59,728 nucleotides of DNA. It comes from Streptomyces sp. G44 (GTDB lineage: Bacteria > Actinomycetota > Actinomycetes > Streptomycetales > Streptomycetaceae). The notes under the pieces were generated by a model, which saw only the letters and a program-made list of their open reading frames with translations, made no database searches and was not told where the DNA came from. This document shows, in pieces, positions 50,081 through 58,156 of the stretch. Each line of letters opens with the position of its first letter. Position 1 is the stretch's first letter. Where the stretch lies: positions 1-59,728 of the forward strand of contig NZ_JAFEXF010000022.1 in the NCBI RefSeq assembly GCF_016905445.1, given 5' to 3'. The position numbers and the translations under genes were made by a program.

Positions 50081-51861
50081 CGGAGGTGGCCGGCGGCGAC
50101 ATCGACCGGGGACTCGGCGGGCTGCCGCGAGAAGGAGCCGCCGGGCCGCAGCGTCTCCAGCGCGGCTCCGTACGCCGCTACGATGCGGGCGTTCTCGGCG
50201 GTGTCCCTGACCGCGACGCGTACGGTGCGCCCTTCGTACTGCGGCGAGAGGGGCGACAGGTCACGCAGGTAGACGTCCTGCCGACGGCACTCCCGCACCA
50301 GGCGGGCGGCGCTCGGTCCGTCGTACGGCAGGGTGATGGTGAGGAAGTTCGCGACGCCCTCTTCGACCACGGCGGTGTCGGTCACCCGGGCGAGGCCGGC
50401 GGCCAGTTGGCGGCGCAGGGTGTGGGTGCGCAGCCAGCGGGAGCGGTAGTGCTCGGGGTCCCGCAGGGCGGTGACGGCGGCGAGTTGGGCGGGGAGGCTC
50501 ACCGCCCAGGGCGGCGTCCATCGGCGCAGCAGTGCCGCGGTGGCGGGTTCGGCCACCAGGAAGGCCGCCCGCACGCCGGACAACGCGTACATCTTGGACA
50601 GCGAGGTGCAGACCACGACCCGCGGGTCCACCGCGGCCAGCGGGGCGAGCGACTCCGCCAGGTCCACGTAGCCGAGGTAGGCCTCGTCGATCCACCAGCG
50701 CGTCCCGGCCGGGGCGGCCGCGATCAGGGTGCGCAGTTCCGCGGCGGATGCGTGGCGTCCGGTCGGGTTGTTCGGGTTGACCACGACCACCAGGTCGTAG
50801 CGGCCCGCCCCGACGACAGAGGCCAGCCGGGCGAAGTCGATCCGCCACCCCTCCCTGCGGTGCAACCGGAAGCGGTCCACGCGGCACCCGATCACGCGCT
50901 CGGTGACGTGAGCGTATTCGCCGTAACCGGGGTCCAGCAGAAGCACCCTGCTCTGCGGGGTCAGCCACCGGCCGAACGCTCTGAAGATCAGGTCCGACGA
51001 GCCGCCCCCGGCCACGAGCGTGTCCACCGGCAGGGCCCGGGCCGTCGCGAGTTCCGCCAGCAGGCCCTCGGCGCCGGTGGGGGGCGAGGTTCTGGCGGAC
51101 CAGGCCGGGTCCTCCGCGAGCGCGGCGGCTGCCCCGGGAGCGGGCGGGAACCAGGCGTCCAGCACGTCGGCCGCGACGACCTCGTGGCGCCGGTGCAAGG
51201 TGCGAAAGTCCGTTCCGATGGCGGTGAAGGAGGCGCCGCCGTGTTCGCATCCGTCCGGCCCGGGCGCCCGCTCCATGTCCAGCTGCCAGTCGACCGCGGC
51301 GCCGAACCGCTCCAGGGCGGTGCGGTACCGGGTGGTCGCCACCTGCGTCAGCCCGGCCACCTCGCCCGTCAGCACCTCGAAGGTCACCGCACCGCTGCGG
51401 ACGGTGCGTCCGACGGGCCGCAGGCCGACGGAGAGATACATGTCGAGCAGTTCGGTACGGCCCATGGCCACCACCGTGCGGCCGCCCCGGGAGGAGATCC
51501 AGCGCAGGGCCGCGTACATGAGAAGGGGAGCCACCGAGGTGCGGCGCCAGCGTGGCTCCACGGTGAGGATACGTATCTCGAAGACTCCCCCCTCGGACAA
51601 CAGCGGCAGTTCGTCGCGGGTCAGGTACTTGTCCAGGCCGTAGCGGCCCAGCCACGGCGGGGTCAGGCTCACGAAGCCGATGCGGAGCGGTCCCCGCGCG
51701 GCGACGAGGTAGACGTTGTCGCCGTCCAGTGCGTCATACAACCGCCGGTCCGGCCGCGGCGTGTGCTGACCGAGCTCCTGGGCGTACACGCGGTGCCGCA
51801 ACTCGTGGATCCAGAGCAGGTCCTCTGGAGTGGCAACGCGTATCTGTAGGTCGCGACTCAT
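50077..51861 (-). CDS. Fusion of GNAT/autoinducer-synthase-like acyltransferase and PLP aminotransferase
   Basis: A 594-residue two-domain protein. Residues 1-180 have the N-acyltransferase fold; IHELRHRVYAQELGQH and FEIRILTVEPRWRRTSVAPL recall acyl-homoserine-lactone synthases and FeeM-type N-acyl amino acid synthases. Residues about 215-594 form a fold-type I aminotransferase of the HisC/CobD group: VVVVNPNNPTGRH, WIDEAYLGY, and TSLSKMYALSGVRAAF with the PLP Lys. One chain could thus make an amine or amino acid and acylate it. The start at 51861 has only a GAAAGAG-like site. It is operonic with the CdsA-like gene. Confidence 0.85.
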   Translation of the reverse strand: MSRDLQIRVATPEDLLWIHELRHRVYAQELGQHTPRPDRRLYDALDGDNVYLVAARGPLRIGFVSLTPPWLGRYGLDKYLTRDELPLLSEGGVFEIRILTVEPRWRRTSVAPLLMYAALRWISSRGGRTVVAMGRTELLDMYLSVGLRPVGRTVRSGAVTFEVLTGEVAGLTQVATTRYRTALERFGAAVDWQLDMERAPGPDGCEHGGASFTAIGTDFRTLHRRHEVVAADVLDAWFPPAPGAAAALAEDPAWSARTSPPTGAEGLLAELATARALPVDTLVAGGGSSDLIFRAFGRWLTPQSRVLLLDPGYGEYAHVTERVIGCRVDRFRLHRREGWRIDFARLASVVGAGRYDLVVVVNPNNPTGRHASAAELRTLIAAAPAGTRWWIDEAYLGYVDLAESLAPLAAVDPRVVVCTSLSKMYALSGVRAAFLVAEPATAALLRRWTPPWAVSLPAQLAAVTALRDPEHYRSRWLRTHTLRRQLAAGLARVTDTAVVEEGVANFLTITLPYDGPSAARLVRECRRQDVYLRDLSPLSPQYEGRTVRVAVRDTAENARIVAAYGAALETLRPGGSFSRQPAESPVDVAAGHLR

Positions 51862-51996
51862 ATGTGTCTCTTTCGGCAGAGGGGAGTCCCCTGGGGTGCG
51901 GAGGCCGACCGGCCCGGGCGCGTGGGCATTCGACGTTTCCCTACCGGGGGTTCGCGCCATGAGCACATCTTCGGGGGTGCTTTGTGGCCGCACATG

Positions 51997-52008
51997 AGTA
52001 CGCGTACT
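51997..52008. promoter_or_regulatory. 12-bp palindrome with flanking direct repeat
   Basis: AGTACGCGTACT is a perfect palindrome, and TGAGTACG occurs at 51995-52002 and again at 52009-52016, 14 bases apart. It lies in the 295-base region between the divergent fusion gene and the S1-domain gene and is a candidate operator for either. Confidence 0.5.
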
Positions 52009-52156
52009 TGAGTACGTGGGTGAAGGGAGTCGTCGGGGTGGTGGTCCGGCCACGAGCGGGGGGGAAACTTGGACGAGGCCGCATCGGCGAGGTCAGGGGT
52101 GCCGGTGACGGCTGAGCGCCACCGGGCGCGGCTTGCTGGACGAGAGGATGGAAAAG

Positions 52157-52660
52157 ATGTCCATGGAAAGGTTCGAGACGGAGAGTCTGGGGCTGATACC
52201 TGGTCAGAAGGTGCGTGCCAGGGTCGTCAGCCATCACCCATGGGGTGTGATCGTCGCGATTGCGGGTTACGAGAACGCCGCTCTGTCGGCCTCGGTCGAC
52301 ATGATCCAACAGTTCTCCGAGACCACGAGCAGCTATGAGGAACTACTCGCGCTCTTTCCGCCGATCGGTTCGCAGATCGACGCGGTGATCGAGCAGATCC
52401 ACCGCTGGCATCCGCCGGTTTCGGTGCGGCTCAGCATCCGGCCTGCCGACCTGGAGTCGTTGGCGTGGAGCTGCGACTTCTGTGGCGAACAGATCACCTT
52501 GGGCCCAGGGGGCGACGCCCTCGTCCTGGACTCCCGGAGCCATGACGGTCCAGGAAGCCACACCGTCATCTCCCACCGGAACTGCCTGGCCGAGCGCATC
52601 CGGCCGGACAACACCGGAGAGCGGGCGCGAGCACTGAGGATCGGGAAGGACATGTACTAA
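52157..52660 (+). CDS. S1-like domain protein with C-terminal zinc-binding-like motif
   Basis: A 167-residue cytoplasmic protein. Residues about 8-95 resemble an S1/OB-fold RNA-binding domain (LIPGQKVRARVVSHHPWGVI, then VSVRLSIRPADLESL). The second half has CDFCGEQITLGPGG followed by SHTVISHRNCLAERI, a CxxC...HxxC arrangement that could bind zinc. Such proteins are uncharacterised; RNA binding or translation-related function is inferred. The start is uncertain among ATGs at 52148, 52157 and 52163; 52157 has GAGG at good distance. Confidence 0.75.
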   Translation: MSMERFETESLGLIPGQKVRARVVSHHPWGVIVAIAGYENAALSASVDMIQQFSETTSSYEELLALFPPIGSQIDAVIEQIHRWHPPVSVRLSIRPADLESLAWSCDFCGEQITLGPGGDALVLDSRSHDGPGSHTVISHRNCLAERIRPDNTGERARALRIGKDMY

Positions 52661-52704
52661 GGGGTCGTGCATTTCGGAGGCCCCTGACCCGTCCTGCCAG
52701 CCGC

Positions 52705-53485
52705 CTACGGTTTGTGGGTCACCCAGAGCATTTCTGCCGGCCGGCGGGATGCCCAGTCAGGCGGGTGGGTCTGGTTGTAGCCATTCACTGTTCCCGGTTC
52801 GGGCCGCGGCTCGATCAGGTCGTCGACGACAAGACCCGCGCCGCACAGGACCGTGATCCAGCCGCCGTAGGTGCGCTGACAACTGACCGCGCCCTGGCCC
52901 TCGGCGATGGTGTCCAGCCCGAAGTAGTCCTGGTGCAGCGTCGTCGTGACGCGGTCGGCGGCTTCGTCGTAGCAGGCTTCGAACCATGGGCTGGCGACGT
53001 TGAACACCAGACGCCCACCTCGGCGCAGGACGCGTGCGGCCTCCGGGACGGCCAGGTGCGGAGGCGCCCAGCTGAGCCCGCCATAGTCACAGAACACCAG
53101 GTCGAAGCGGTCGGCGGCGAACGGGAGCTGTTCGGCGGCGCCTTGCACCAGTGGACAGCGGGGCCCCTCCCATCGCACTTGCCGCTGCGGCGAGTTGGGC
53201 TTCGGGCAATTCGAGCCCGACCACGGCGGCGCCCTCGGCGGCGAGCGCCCTGGACCACTGCCCGGCGCCGCAGCCGAGTTCGAGGACGCGCTGGCCGGTG
53301 ATGTCGCCCAGGGCGCGCAACTGCGCGTCGGGAGTGGCGTACGTGCCCCACAGCCGGGGCGTTGCGCCGATCCGCGGATCGTGCTCGTGCTGGTAGGCGC
53401 TGCTGATCTGGTTCCAGAACCGCCGGTTGGCAGGAATGCTGTCCACGCGCCGACTCAAGCGTTGCCTGCCGGAGGCGGTCAACAC
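52705..53485 (-). pseudogene. Class I SAM-dependent methyltransferase, frameshifted
   Basis: Two overlapping frames make one methyltransferase of about 260 residues if one base is removed from the GGGGCCCC run at 53160-53167; total length is 3n+1, as expected. The first frame (GTG 53485 or 53446) carries the SAM-binding motif VLELGCGAGQWSRALAAEG and the acidic VVGLELPEAQL. The second carries LPFAADRFDLVFCDYGGLSW and ARVLRRGGRLVFNVASPWFE, ending EMLWVTHKP. The gene is either newly inactivated or the run was misread. Substrate unknown. Confidence 0.85.
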
Positions 53486-53562
53486 GGTTGTGACGCGCCC
53501 GGGAGGTTCACCGGTTCAGCGTCAGGAGACGCGCGGCAACCGACCTGCCCCCGCCCTACGGA

Positions 53563-54075
53563 TCAGGCCTCGTCGAGGACACGCACCGCTCTGCCTGACT
53601 CGCGGATGGGCGGGCCAAGGATCTCGTCGACTTGTGTTGCCGCGATGCCGAGAAGGTTCGCGCCGAACAGACAGAGGGACTCTTCCCATGGGTGGCCGAA
53701 GCTGCCGAAGCGGAAGTCCTCCGCGAGGAAGATGAGGTAGTCCCCGTCGGGATACGGGCTCAGCGGCCAAGCCGGTTGCCCGGGACCGCCGGTCTCTCGC
53801 GGTGCGAATCGGTAGGACGTGTGCTGCCAGTCGAGGGCGAACAGAGTGCCCGCCGGGCCGGCGCAGGAGGACAGTCCCTGCTTGATCTCGGCGACCAGGC
53901 GGTCCAGCCGCTCATCATCCGGATCGTCGTCAAGCGCGGAGAGGCTCCACGTCACCGACGCGACGGGCTCCTCGATGGCCGGCCACTTGAACGGACTCAT
54001 ACTCGGCCGGAAGCGGAAGTCCTCGTAGAAGCGGTCCCAGACGCGCCGGTACTCGGCCGCTGCCAGCTCGACCAC
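53563..54075 (-). CDS. DUF2716 domain protein
   Basis: A 170-residue protein of the DUF2716 family, whose function is unknown. Typical features are AEYRRVWDRFYEDFRFRPSM near the start, ALDWQHTSYRFAP in the middle and LSPYPDGDYLIFLAEDFRFG followed by GHPWEESLCLFG. The GTG at 54075 was chosen because GGGAGG lies 5 bases upstream; an ATG 15 bases earlier overlaps that site. Its pattern of aromatic and acidic residues is close to other Streptomyces members. Confidence 0.82.
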   Translation of the reverse strand: MVELAAAEYRRVWDRFYEDFRFRPSMSPFKWPAIEEPVASVTWSLSALDDDPDDERLDRLVAEIKQGLSSCAGPAGTLFALDWQHTSYRFAPRETGGPGQPAWPLSPYPDGDYLIFLAEDFRFGSFGHPWEESLCLFGANLLGIAATQVDEILGPPIRESGRAVRVLDEA

Positions 54076-54416
54076 GGAATCCTCCCTCATGCCCGCAACC
54101 CTATCGATCCGTCTGATGGCCGTCCTCGACGGCCACGCGTCCGACACGGCAGGCCCCAAGACGCCTGGCAAGCGACTCCTCTCCGACGGCCCCGGCGACG
54201 GCGGAGACCCGGGGGACCCGGGTGACCCGGGCGACCCGGGCGATGCTCCGGCTGTAGTCGCGCATCGTCGAGGCACCCAAGGCGGCGTAACGGCACGCCG
54301 ACTCGCAAGCAGTCGCTCCCGACGGCCGCGGACCGGTTCGGGACACGCCTCGTCGGTGGGGAACTCCGACCAACACTGGTGGCGTCCCCCACCGGCCGCC
54401 GAGCGGTCGCCGGCAC
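54076..54416. other. Non-coding gap with a 9-bp tandem repeat
   Basis: No gene is supported. It contains the DUF2716 promoter region and the tandem repeat at 54206-54241, and lies beyond the 3' end of the NRPS-side operon. Confidence 0.5.
54206..54241. repeat. Four copies of a 9-bp repeat
   Basis: GACCCGGGN occurs four times head to tail (starts 54206, 54215, 54224, 54233), followed by a diverged GATGCTCCG unit. Each unit contains CCCGGG. Confidence 0.85.
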
Positions 54417-55052
54417 CTACTGCGGCGGACCGCCGTAAGCCTGTTCGGCCTCCCGGTAGCGCTCTATCAGGAGCGGGTCCATCAGGGTGGAGTCCGGTCC
54501 GTAGAACTTGCCGAACCGCTGCTGGTACTGCCGGAACCAGTGCGGTCGCTCGGACAGGAAGAAGACGTCGTGCAGGGCGATGGCGCGGATGGCGAACAGG
54601 GGCATGGGCGCCTTGCTCACCGCGAAGCGGGGATTGCGGGCGGCCGTCACCTCGCAGTTCTCGTGGAACTGGCCGAGCATGAGCCCCTGCGCCACGAAGG
54701 AGTCCTTCACCCGGGCATGGACTTGGTCGAGCAGTTCGGTGTCCTCGCTGCGCAGGTCGGGAAGTACGATCACCATGGCCCGCAGCATGGGATTGCGGCC
54801 TCGCCACGTCGTCAGCTCGTACTCCCGCAGACTGCTGCGGGCGATCTCCTCGATCAGCTCCAGGGTCGGCGCGTGGCCGGCCAGCCGCAGACGGATCTCC
54901 ATCGTCCGGTTCTTGCGCGAGGGTGCCACGAAGGGACAGATGGGCCCCGTGCGGCCGATCTCCGGATGGCTCGCCGAGATGTACTCGGTCAGCCATTCCT
55001 CGACCGCCTCCACCGCTGACGCGAAGTCGACCAGGGACGCCGTGGACGTCAT
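54417..55052 (-). CDS. Uncharacterised protein (DUF6875-like) of the NRPS-side operon
   Basis: A 211-residue cytoplasmic protein, tentatively DUF6875. Recognisable parts are EEWLTEYISASHPEIGRTGPI with CPFVAPSRKN, REYELTTWRGRNPMLRAMVI, LMLGQFHENCEV and PMPLFAIRAIALHDVFFL. The conserved Cys and His residues (ICPFV, QFHENC, LHDVFF) could form an active or metal site, but I cannot name an activity. It is the last gene of the operon with ligase, ACP and MbtH and starts within the stop of the preceding gene (ATGA), so it is likely part of the same peptide pathway. Confidence 0.75.
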   Translation of the reverse strand: MTSTASLVDFASAVEAVEEWLTEYISASHPEIGRTGPICPFVAPSRKNRTMEIRLRLAGHAPTLELIEEIARSSLREYELTTWRGRNPMLRAMVIVLPDLRSEDTELLDQVHARVKDSFVAQGLMLGQFHENCEVTAARNPRFAVSKAPMPLFAIRAIALHDVFFLSERPHWFRQYQQRFGKFYGPDSTLMDPLLIERYREAEQAYGGPPQ

Positions 55053-55612
55053 GACGCACCGGTCGGTTCGGCGACGCGGTCGACCGCGACGCGTGCGAGC
55101 CGCTGGATCTCCGACGCGTCCGGGATACGGGCGTTGACGAAGGTGAGAATGTCGCCCTTCGCGACGATCACCCAGGCGGTCTCGATGCGGAAGTGGTCGA
55201 CGGCGGACAGCCACCGCACCAGGAAGCCGCCGTCTCCCAGCTCGACAGGCCCCAGGTCCACCCTCGAGATGTCGAGCTGCACGCCGTCGTTGAGCTCCAT
55301 CCGGTACTGCGCGCAGGCCCGCACCGCGTCGAGGAGCTCCTGGTAGATCTGCCGGCAGGTACCCTCGCCGAACTGGGCGACATGGTGGAACACCACCGAT
55401 CCCACGACGTTCGTGAACAGCGCGGAGGCGTGGTGCACCGTCTCGGGATGCGTGCCGTGCGTGAGCATGTTGGTCAGGTCGACGATGGCCCGCCCCGCCT
55501 CGTCGCCGGAGACGAAGGCGGGATCGTAGGCCGCGCTCGGCTCCTCGCCGTAGAACGACTCCTCGAGGTCCTCCTCCCGTAACAGCAGCTGCTGGAATGC
55601 GGCGTCGTCCAT
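55049..55612 (-). CDS. Unknown protein of the NRPS-side operon
   Basis: A 187-residue protein I do not recognise. The first 30 residues are acidic (REEDLEESFYGEEPSAAYDP). The remainder alternates helices and strands, with VRWLSAVDHFRIETAWVIVA and GDILTFVNARIPD as a probable beta sheet like that of small sensor or lipoprotein domains, although no signal peptide is present. ATG 55612 follows GGAG by 6 bases. It sits 9 bases after the MbtH stop and overlaps the DUF6875-like gene. Confidence 0.72.
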   Translation of the reverse strand: MDDAAFQQLLLREEDLEESFYGEEPSAAYDPAFVSGDEAGRAIVDLTNMLTHGTHPETVHHASALFTNVVGSVVFHHVAQFGEGTCRQIYQELLDAVRACAQYRMELNDGVQLDISRVDLGPVELGDGGFLVRWLSAVDHFRIETAWVIVAKGDILTFVNARIPDASEIQRLARVAVDRVAEPTGAS

Positions 55613-55621
55613 CGAGGTCTC

Positions 55622-55822
55622 CTATCGGCGCATGAGGCTCAGCGGGCGCATGTCGGTCCAGTGCTCCTCGACGTGGGCGAGGCAGGTCCGGCGATCGGTC
55701 GGGCCGAGGGCGACCGTCCAGCCCGCGGGCACCTCGGCGAAGGAGGGCCACAGCGAGTGCTGGCCCTCGTCGTTGACGAGCACCAGGAAGGTGCCGTCGG
55801 GGTTCTCGAAGGGGTTGCTCAT
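55622..55822 (-). CDS. MbtH family protein
   Basis: A 66-residue MbtH-like protein, a small partner that binds and activates NRPS adenylation domains. The family pattern is complete: [20 protein letters not shown], then [13 protein letters not shown] and [15 protein letters not shown]. The second of two adjacent ATGs (55822) is preferred because GGGAG lies 5 bases upstream; the first leaves only 2. It lies 46 bases after the ACP gene. Its presence strongly supports that the divergent NRPS is functional or was recently. Confidence 0.95.
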   Translation of the reverse strand: MSNPFENPDGTFLVLVNDEGQHSLWPSFAEVPAGWTVALGPTDRRTCLAHVEEHWTDMRPLSLMRR

Positions 55823-55868
55823 CATCGCTCCCTGCGCATGCCGTCGGGTGGGGGGCCAGGTGTGCCGA

Positions 55869-56105
55869 TCAGTGCTTCTGCGCGGCCCTGGTCACGTAGG
55901 TGTGGATGCCGTCGATCGAGGTGAACTGGGCCATGTCCTCGAACTGCGGGTCGATGACCACGCCGTGCCGCTCCTCCAGGGCGTGCTGAAGGACCACCAG
56001 GGTGAAGGAGTCGATCACCAGCTCGGCGTCGTCGGTCAGCTCCTCGGGCGGCCCGAGGCCCGCCTTCTCGGTCAATATCGCCCTCAGGTCGTCTTTCGAG
56101 ATCAC
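55869..56105 (-). CDS. Acyl carrier protein
   Basis: A 78-residue free-standing carrier protein. The phosphopantetheine site is in [16 protein letters not shown], with Ser in DSF where DSL is usual. It would hold the acyl or aryl unit activated by the ligase encoded just upstream and pass it to the NRPS condensation domain. The GTG at 56105 follows AGGGGGA and overlaps the ligase stop (GTGA), so ligase and carrier are made together, as in other starter-loading pairs. Confidence 0.92.
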   Translation of the reverse strand: MISKDDLRAILTEKAGLGPPEELTDDAELVIDSFTLVVLQHALEERHGVVIDPQFEDMAQFTSIDGIHTYVTRAAQKH

Positions 56106-57505
56106 CGGTCCCCCTGTGCCCGTGAGCGCGCTTCCGACAGGACACGTCCGCGCATCAGCGCGCGGTCGCGGATCAGCTTCCCCATCGAGTTCCGCGGCAG
56201 CAGTCGCGTGACGTGGAACCTCTTGGGGACCTTGACGGGGCTCAGCCGCTCCCGGCACCAGGCCGTCAAATCGTCCGCGCCGACAGCGGGGTCGGCGCCC
56301 ACGAACGCCTCGATGACCTCTCCGTGCGTCACGACGGCCTCCCTCACCCGGTCATGGGTCAGGAGGACGTTCTCCACTTCCGTGAGGTCGACCTTCAGTC
56401 CGCCGATCACGGCCAGCGAGTCGGCCCGGCCGAGCATGCTGAGCGCCCCGGTCGCAGGGTCCTGCCGGACCCGGTCGAAGGTCCGCAGCCAGCCGTCCGT
56501 GTAGCGGTCCGCGTGCTCGCCGTACAGATACGGCGAGTGGTCCATCCGCACGTACAGCTCCTCGTCGACGACCTTGACCTCGGCCCCCGGCACGGGGAAC
56601 CCCAGCTGCGCAGGGGCGGACGTGCCGGACAGGTCACCCGCGATCAGTCCGATCTCGGTCAGTCCGTAGACCGGGCTGATCGGCAGGCCGAAGCGGGCAC
56701 GGAAGTTCTCGTACGTCTCCTGCGGCACCTGCTCGCCGCCGGACACCGCAAGGCGCAGTGCGGGCAGTTGGGGCCGGTCGGTGACGCGGGACAGCAGGTC
56801 GAAGTGGACGGGCGTGCCGTAGGCGGCGGTCGTCCCGGTCGCTGCCATGAGCCGTACGACCTCGGCCGGGCGCAGCGTCGGCGGGATGATCAGCGTCGCT
56901 CCGGATGCGAGGGCGTGCAGCACGCCGCTGACCAGGCCCATGTTGTGCATGACCGAGTTGAGCAACATCACCCGGTCGCCCGCGTCGGGGATGCCGGGGA
57001 GGGCGGCATGCCGTCCGATTTCGGCCAGCACGGATTCGGCGGGGCGGCCGATCACCTTGGGCCGGCCGGACGAGCCCGAGCTGAACTGCACCAGCCGGAT
57101 GCCGTCGACGGCGGGCCGGCCGTCCGGCAGTCGCCGGACCGTGAAGCCGGACTCCTGACGGAATCCGGCCACCGGCCCTCCGGAGCCGGACGCGGCGACG
57201 AGGTATTGCGGTCGGATCAGCTGCGCCAGCGGTTCGTACTCTGCCGGTTTCAGCCGGAAGTCGACCAGGACCACCTGCGCCCCACGGCTCCACAGGGCCA
57301 ACAGGACCTGAATATAAGTGAAACTCGGCGTCATTCTCAGAAGAACTGAGCTGCCTTCAGCGATTCCATGGTCCCGGAAACGCTCCTCGAACTCCGCTAC
57401 CGCACCACGTAACTGTCCCCGGGTGACCGAAGCGCTCGAAACGGCCCACGGGTCGTCGTCCGTGCCACGGTTCAGCAGATGACTTACCCACTGTGCTTTT
57501 GCCAT
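56102..57505 (-). CDS. Free-standing acyl/aryl-AMP ligase
   Basis: A 467-residue adenylate-forming enzyme that activates a carboxylic acid with ATP and loads it on a carrier protein. Core motifs are [18 protein letters not shown] (P-loop), [34 protein letters not shown] and the C-terminal catalytic Lys in [14 protein letters not shown]. At 467 residues it is shorter than typical NRPS A-domain or CoA ligase proteins, mainly in the N-terminal part. ATG 57505 has AAAGGAAA upstream. Leading an operon with ACP and MbtH, divergent from an NRPS, it probably supplies the starter unit; whether that is fatty, aryl or amino acid is not readable. Confidence 0.9.
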   Translation of the reverse strand: MAKAQWVSHLLNRGTDDDPWAVSSASVTRGQLRGAVAEFEERFRDHGIAEGSSVLLRMTPSFTYIQVLLALWSRGAQVVLVDFRLKPAEYEPLAQLIRPQYLVAASGSGGPVAGFRQESGFTVRRLPDGRPAVDGIRLVQFSSGSSGRPKVIGRPAESVLAEIGRHAALPGIPDAGDRVMLLNSVMHNMGLVSGVLHALASGATLIIPPTLRPAEVVRLMAATGTTAAYGTPVHFDLLSRVTDRPQLPALRLAVSGGEQVPQETYENFRARFGLPISPVYGLTEIGLIAGDLSGTSAPAQLGFPVPGAEVKVVDEELYVRMDHSPYLYGEHADRYTDGWLRTFDRVRQDPATGALSMLGRADSLAVIGGLKVDLTEVENVLLTHDRVREAVVTHGEVIEAFVGADPAVGADDLTAWCRERLSPVKVPKRFHVTRLLPRNSMGKLIRDRALMRGRVLSEARSRAQGDR

Positions 57506-58156
57506 ACGGGTTTCCTTTTGTGAAACACCCTCGCGGAACGTGCGATTGGCATTTGTGGCAAGTGAAGCTAACACTCCCGGGAAACGGCGGGCAAGAGCCC
57601 GTCGATCAAGGGGAACCGCCCCGCGATCGGCGCGCGGGTCCCCGCACCGGCCCCCGCACCGGCCCCCGCACCGGCCCCCGCACCGGCCGGGCGAGGCCCA
57701 CGGAGAAGTACTCCGTCCGGCGTATGGCGAGCGTGGGCCACGCTCCGCCGCAAGCGTGAGCGGCGCCCCTTCACCGGTCAATCCAGGGGCAGTTGGGCGT
57801 CAGGCCGCTTCGACGAGCAACGCGGCCGAGGCCGGGCGTGCGCACGGGCCCCGCCGGATTGTCCCGCGTGTCCCGCCGGCGGGACACGGCCCGGGCATGC
57901 ACGTGGCATAGTGCATTGATCTCCTTGACCTGCCGGATCTCCCGGGGTTAGGTTCCCTCTGCCACATTTCTGGGCGCTTACGTCCGGCTCCTGTTACGCA
58001 CACGACGATCCACGTCGCTCCGACAGAGCGGAAGGTCGCCGCCTCGTTGCTGCGCGATCGAACTTGCGACGTGCTTTCCGGTGAATTCTGTAAATTCTGA
58101 GCTCTCATTCCTGCCTCTCCGGCCGTCCGCGCGGGGGAATTCTCGGAGGTGGAGAC
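57506..58156. other. Divergent promoter region of the NRPS cluster
   Basis: No gene is supported in this 651-base stretch. It contains a 12-bp tandem repeat (57641-57688). An AT-rich patch at 58064-58100 has TTGCGA and TGTAAA about 19 bases apart and the direct repeat AATTCTG (58084-58090, 58093-58099), a possible promoter of the NRPS gene. Confidence 0.5.
57641..57688. repeat. Four copies of a 12-bp repeat
   Basis: CCCGCACCGGCC occurs four times in perfect tandem (starts 57641, 57653, 57665, 57677) about 140-180 bases upstream of the ligase gene. It could be a slippage-prone spacer. Confidence 0.9.

Noticed and set aside
54206..54241. CRISPR-like or collagen-like repeat
   Set aside because: Units are only 9 bp with no spacers, and the GDP-repeat translation lies in a frame with no other coding evidence.
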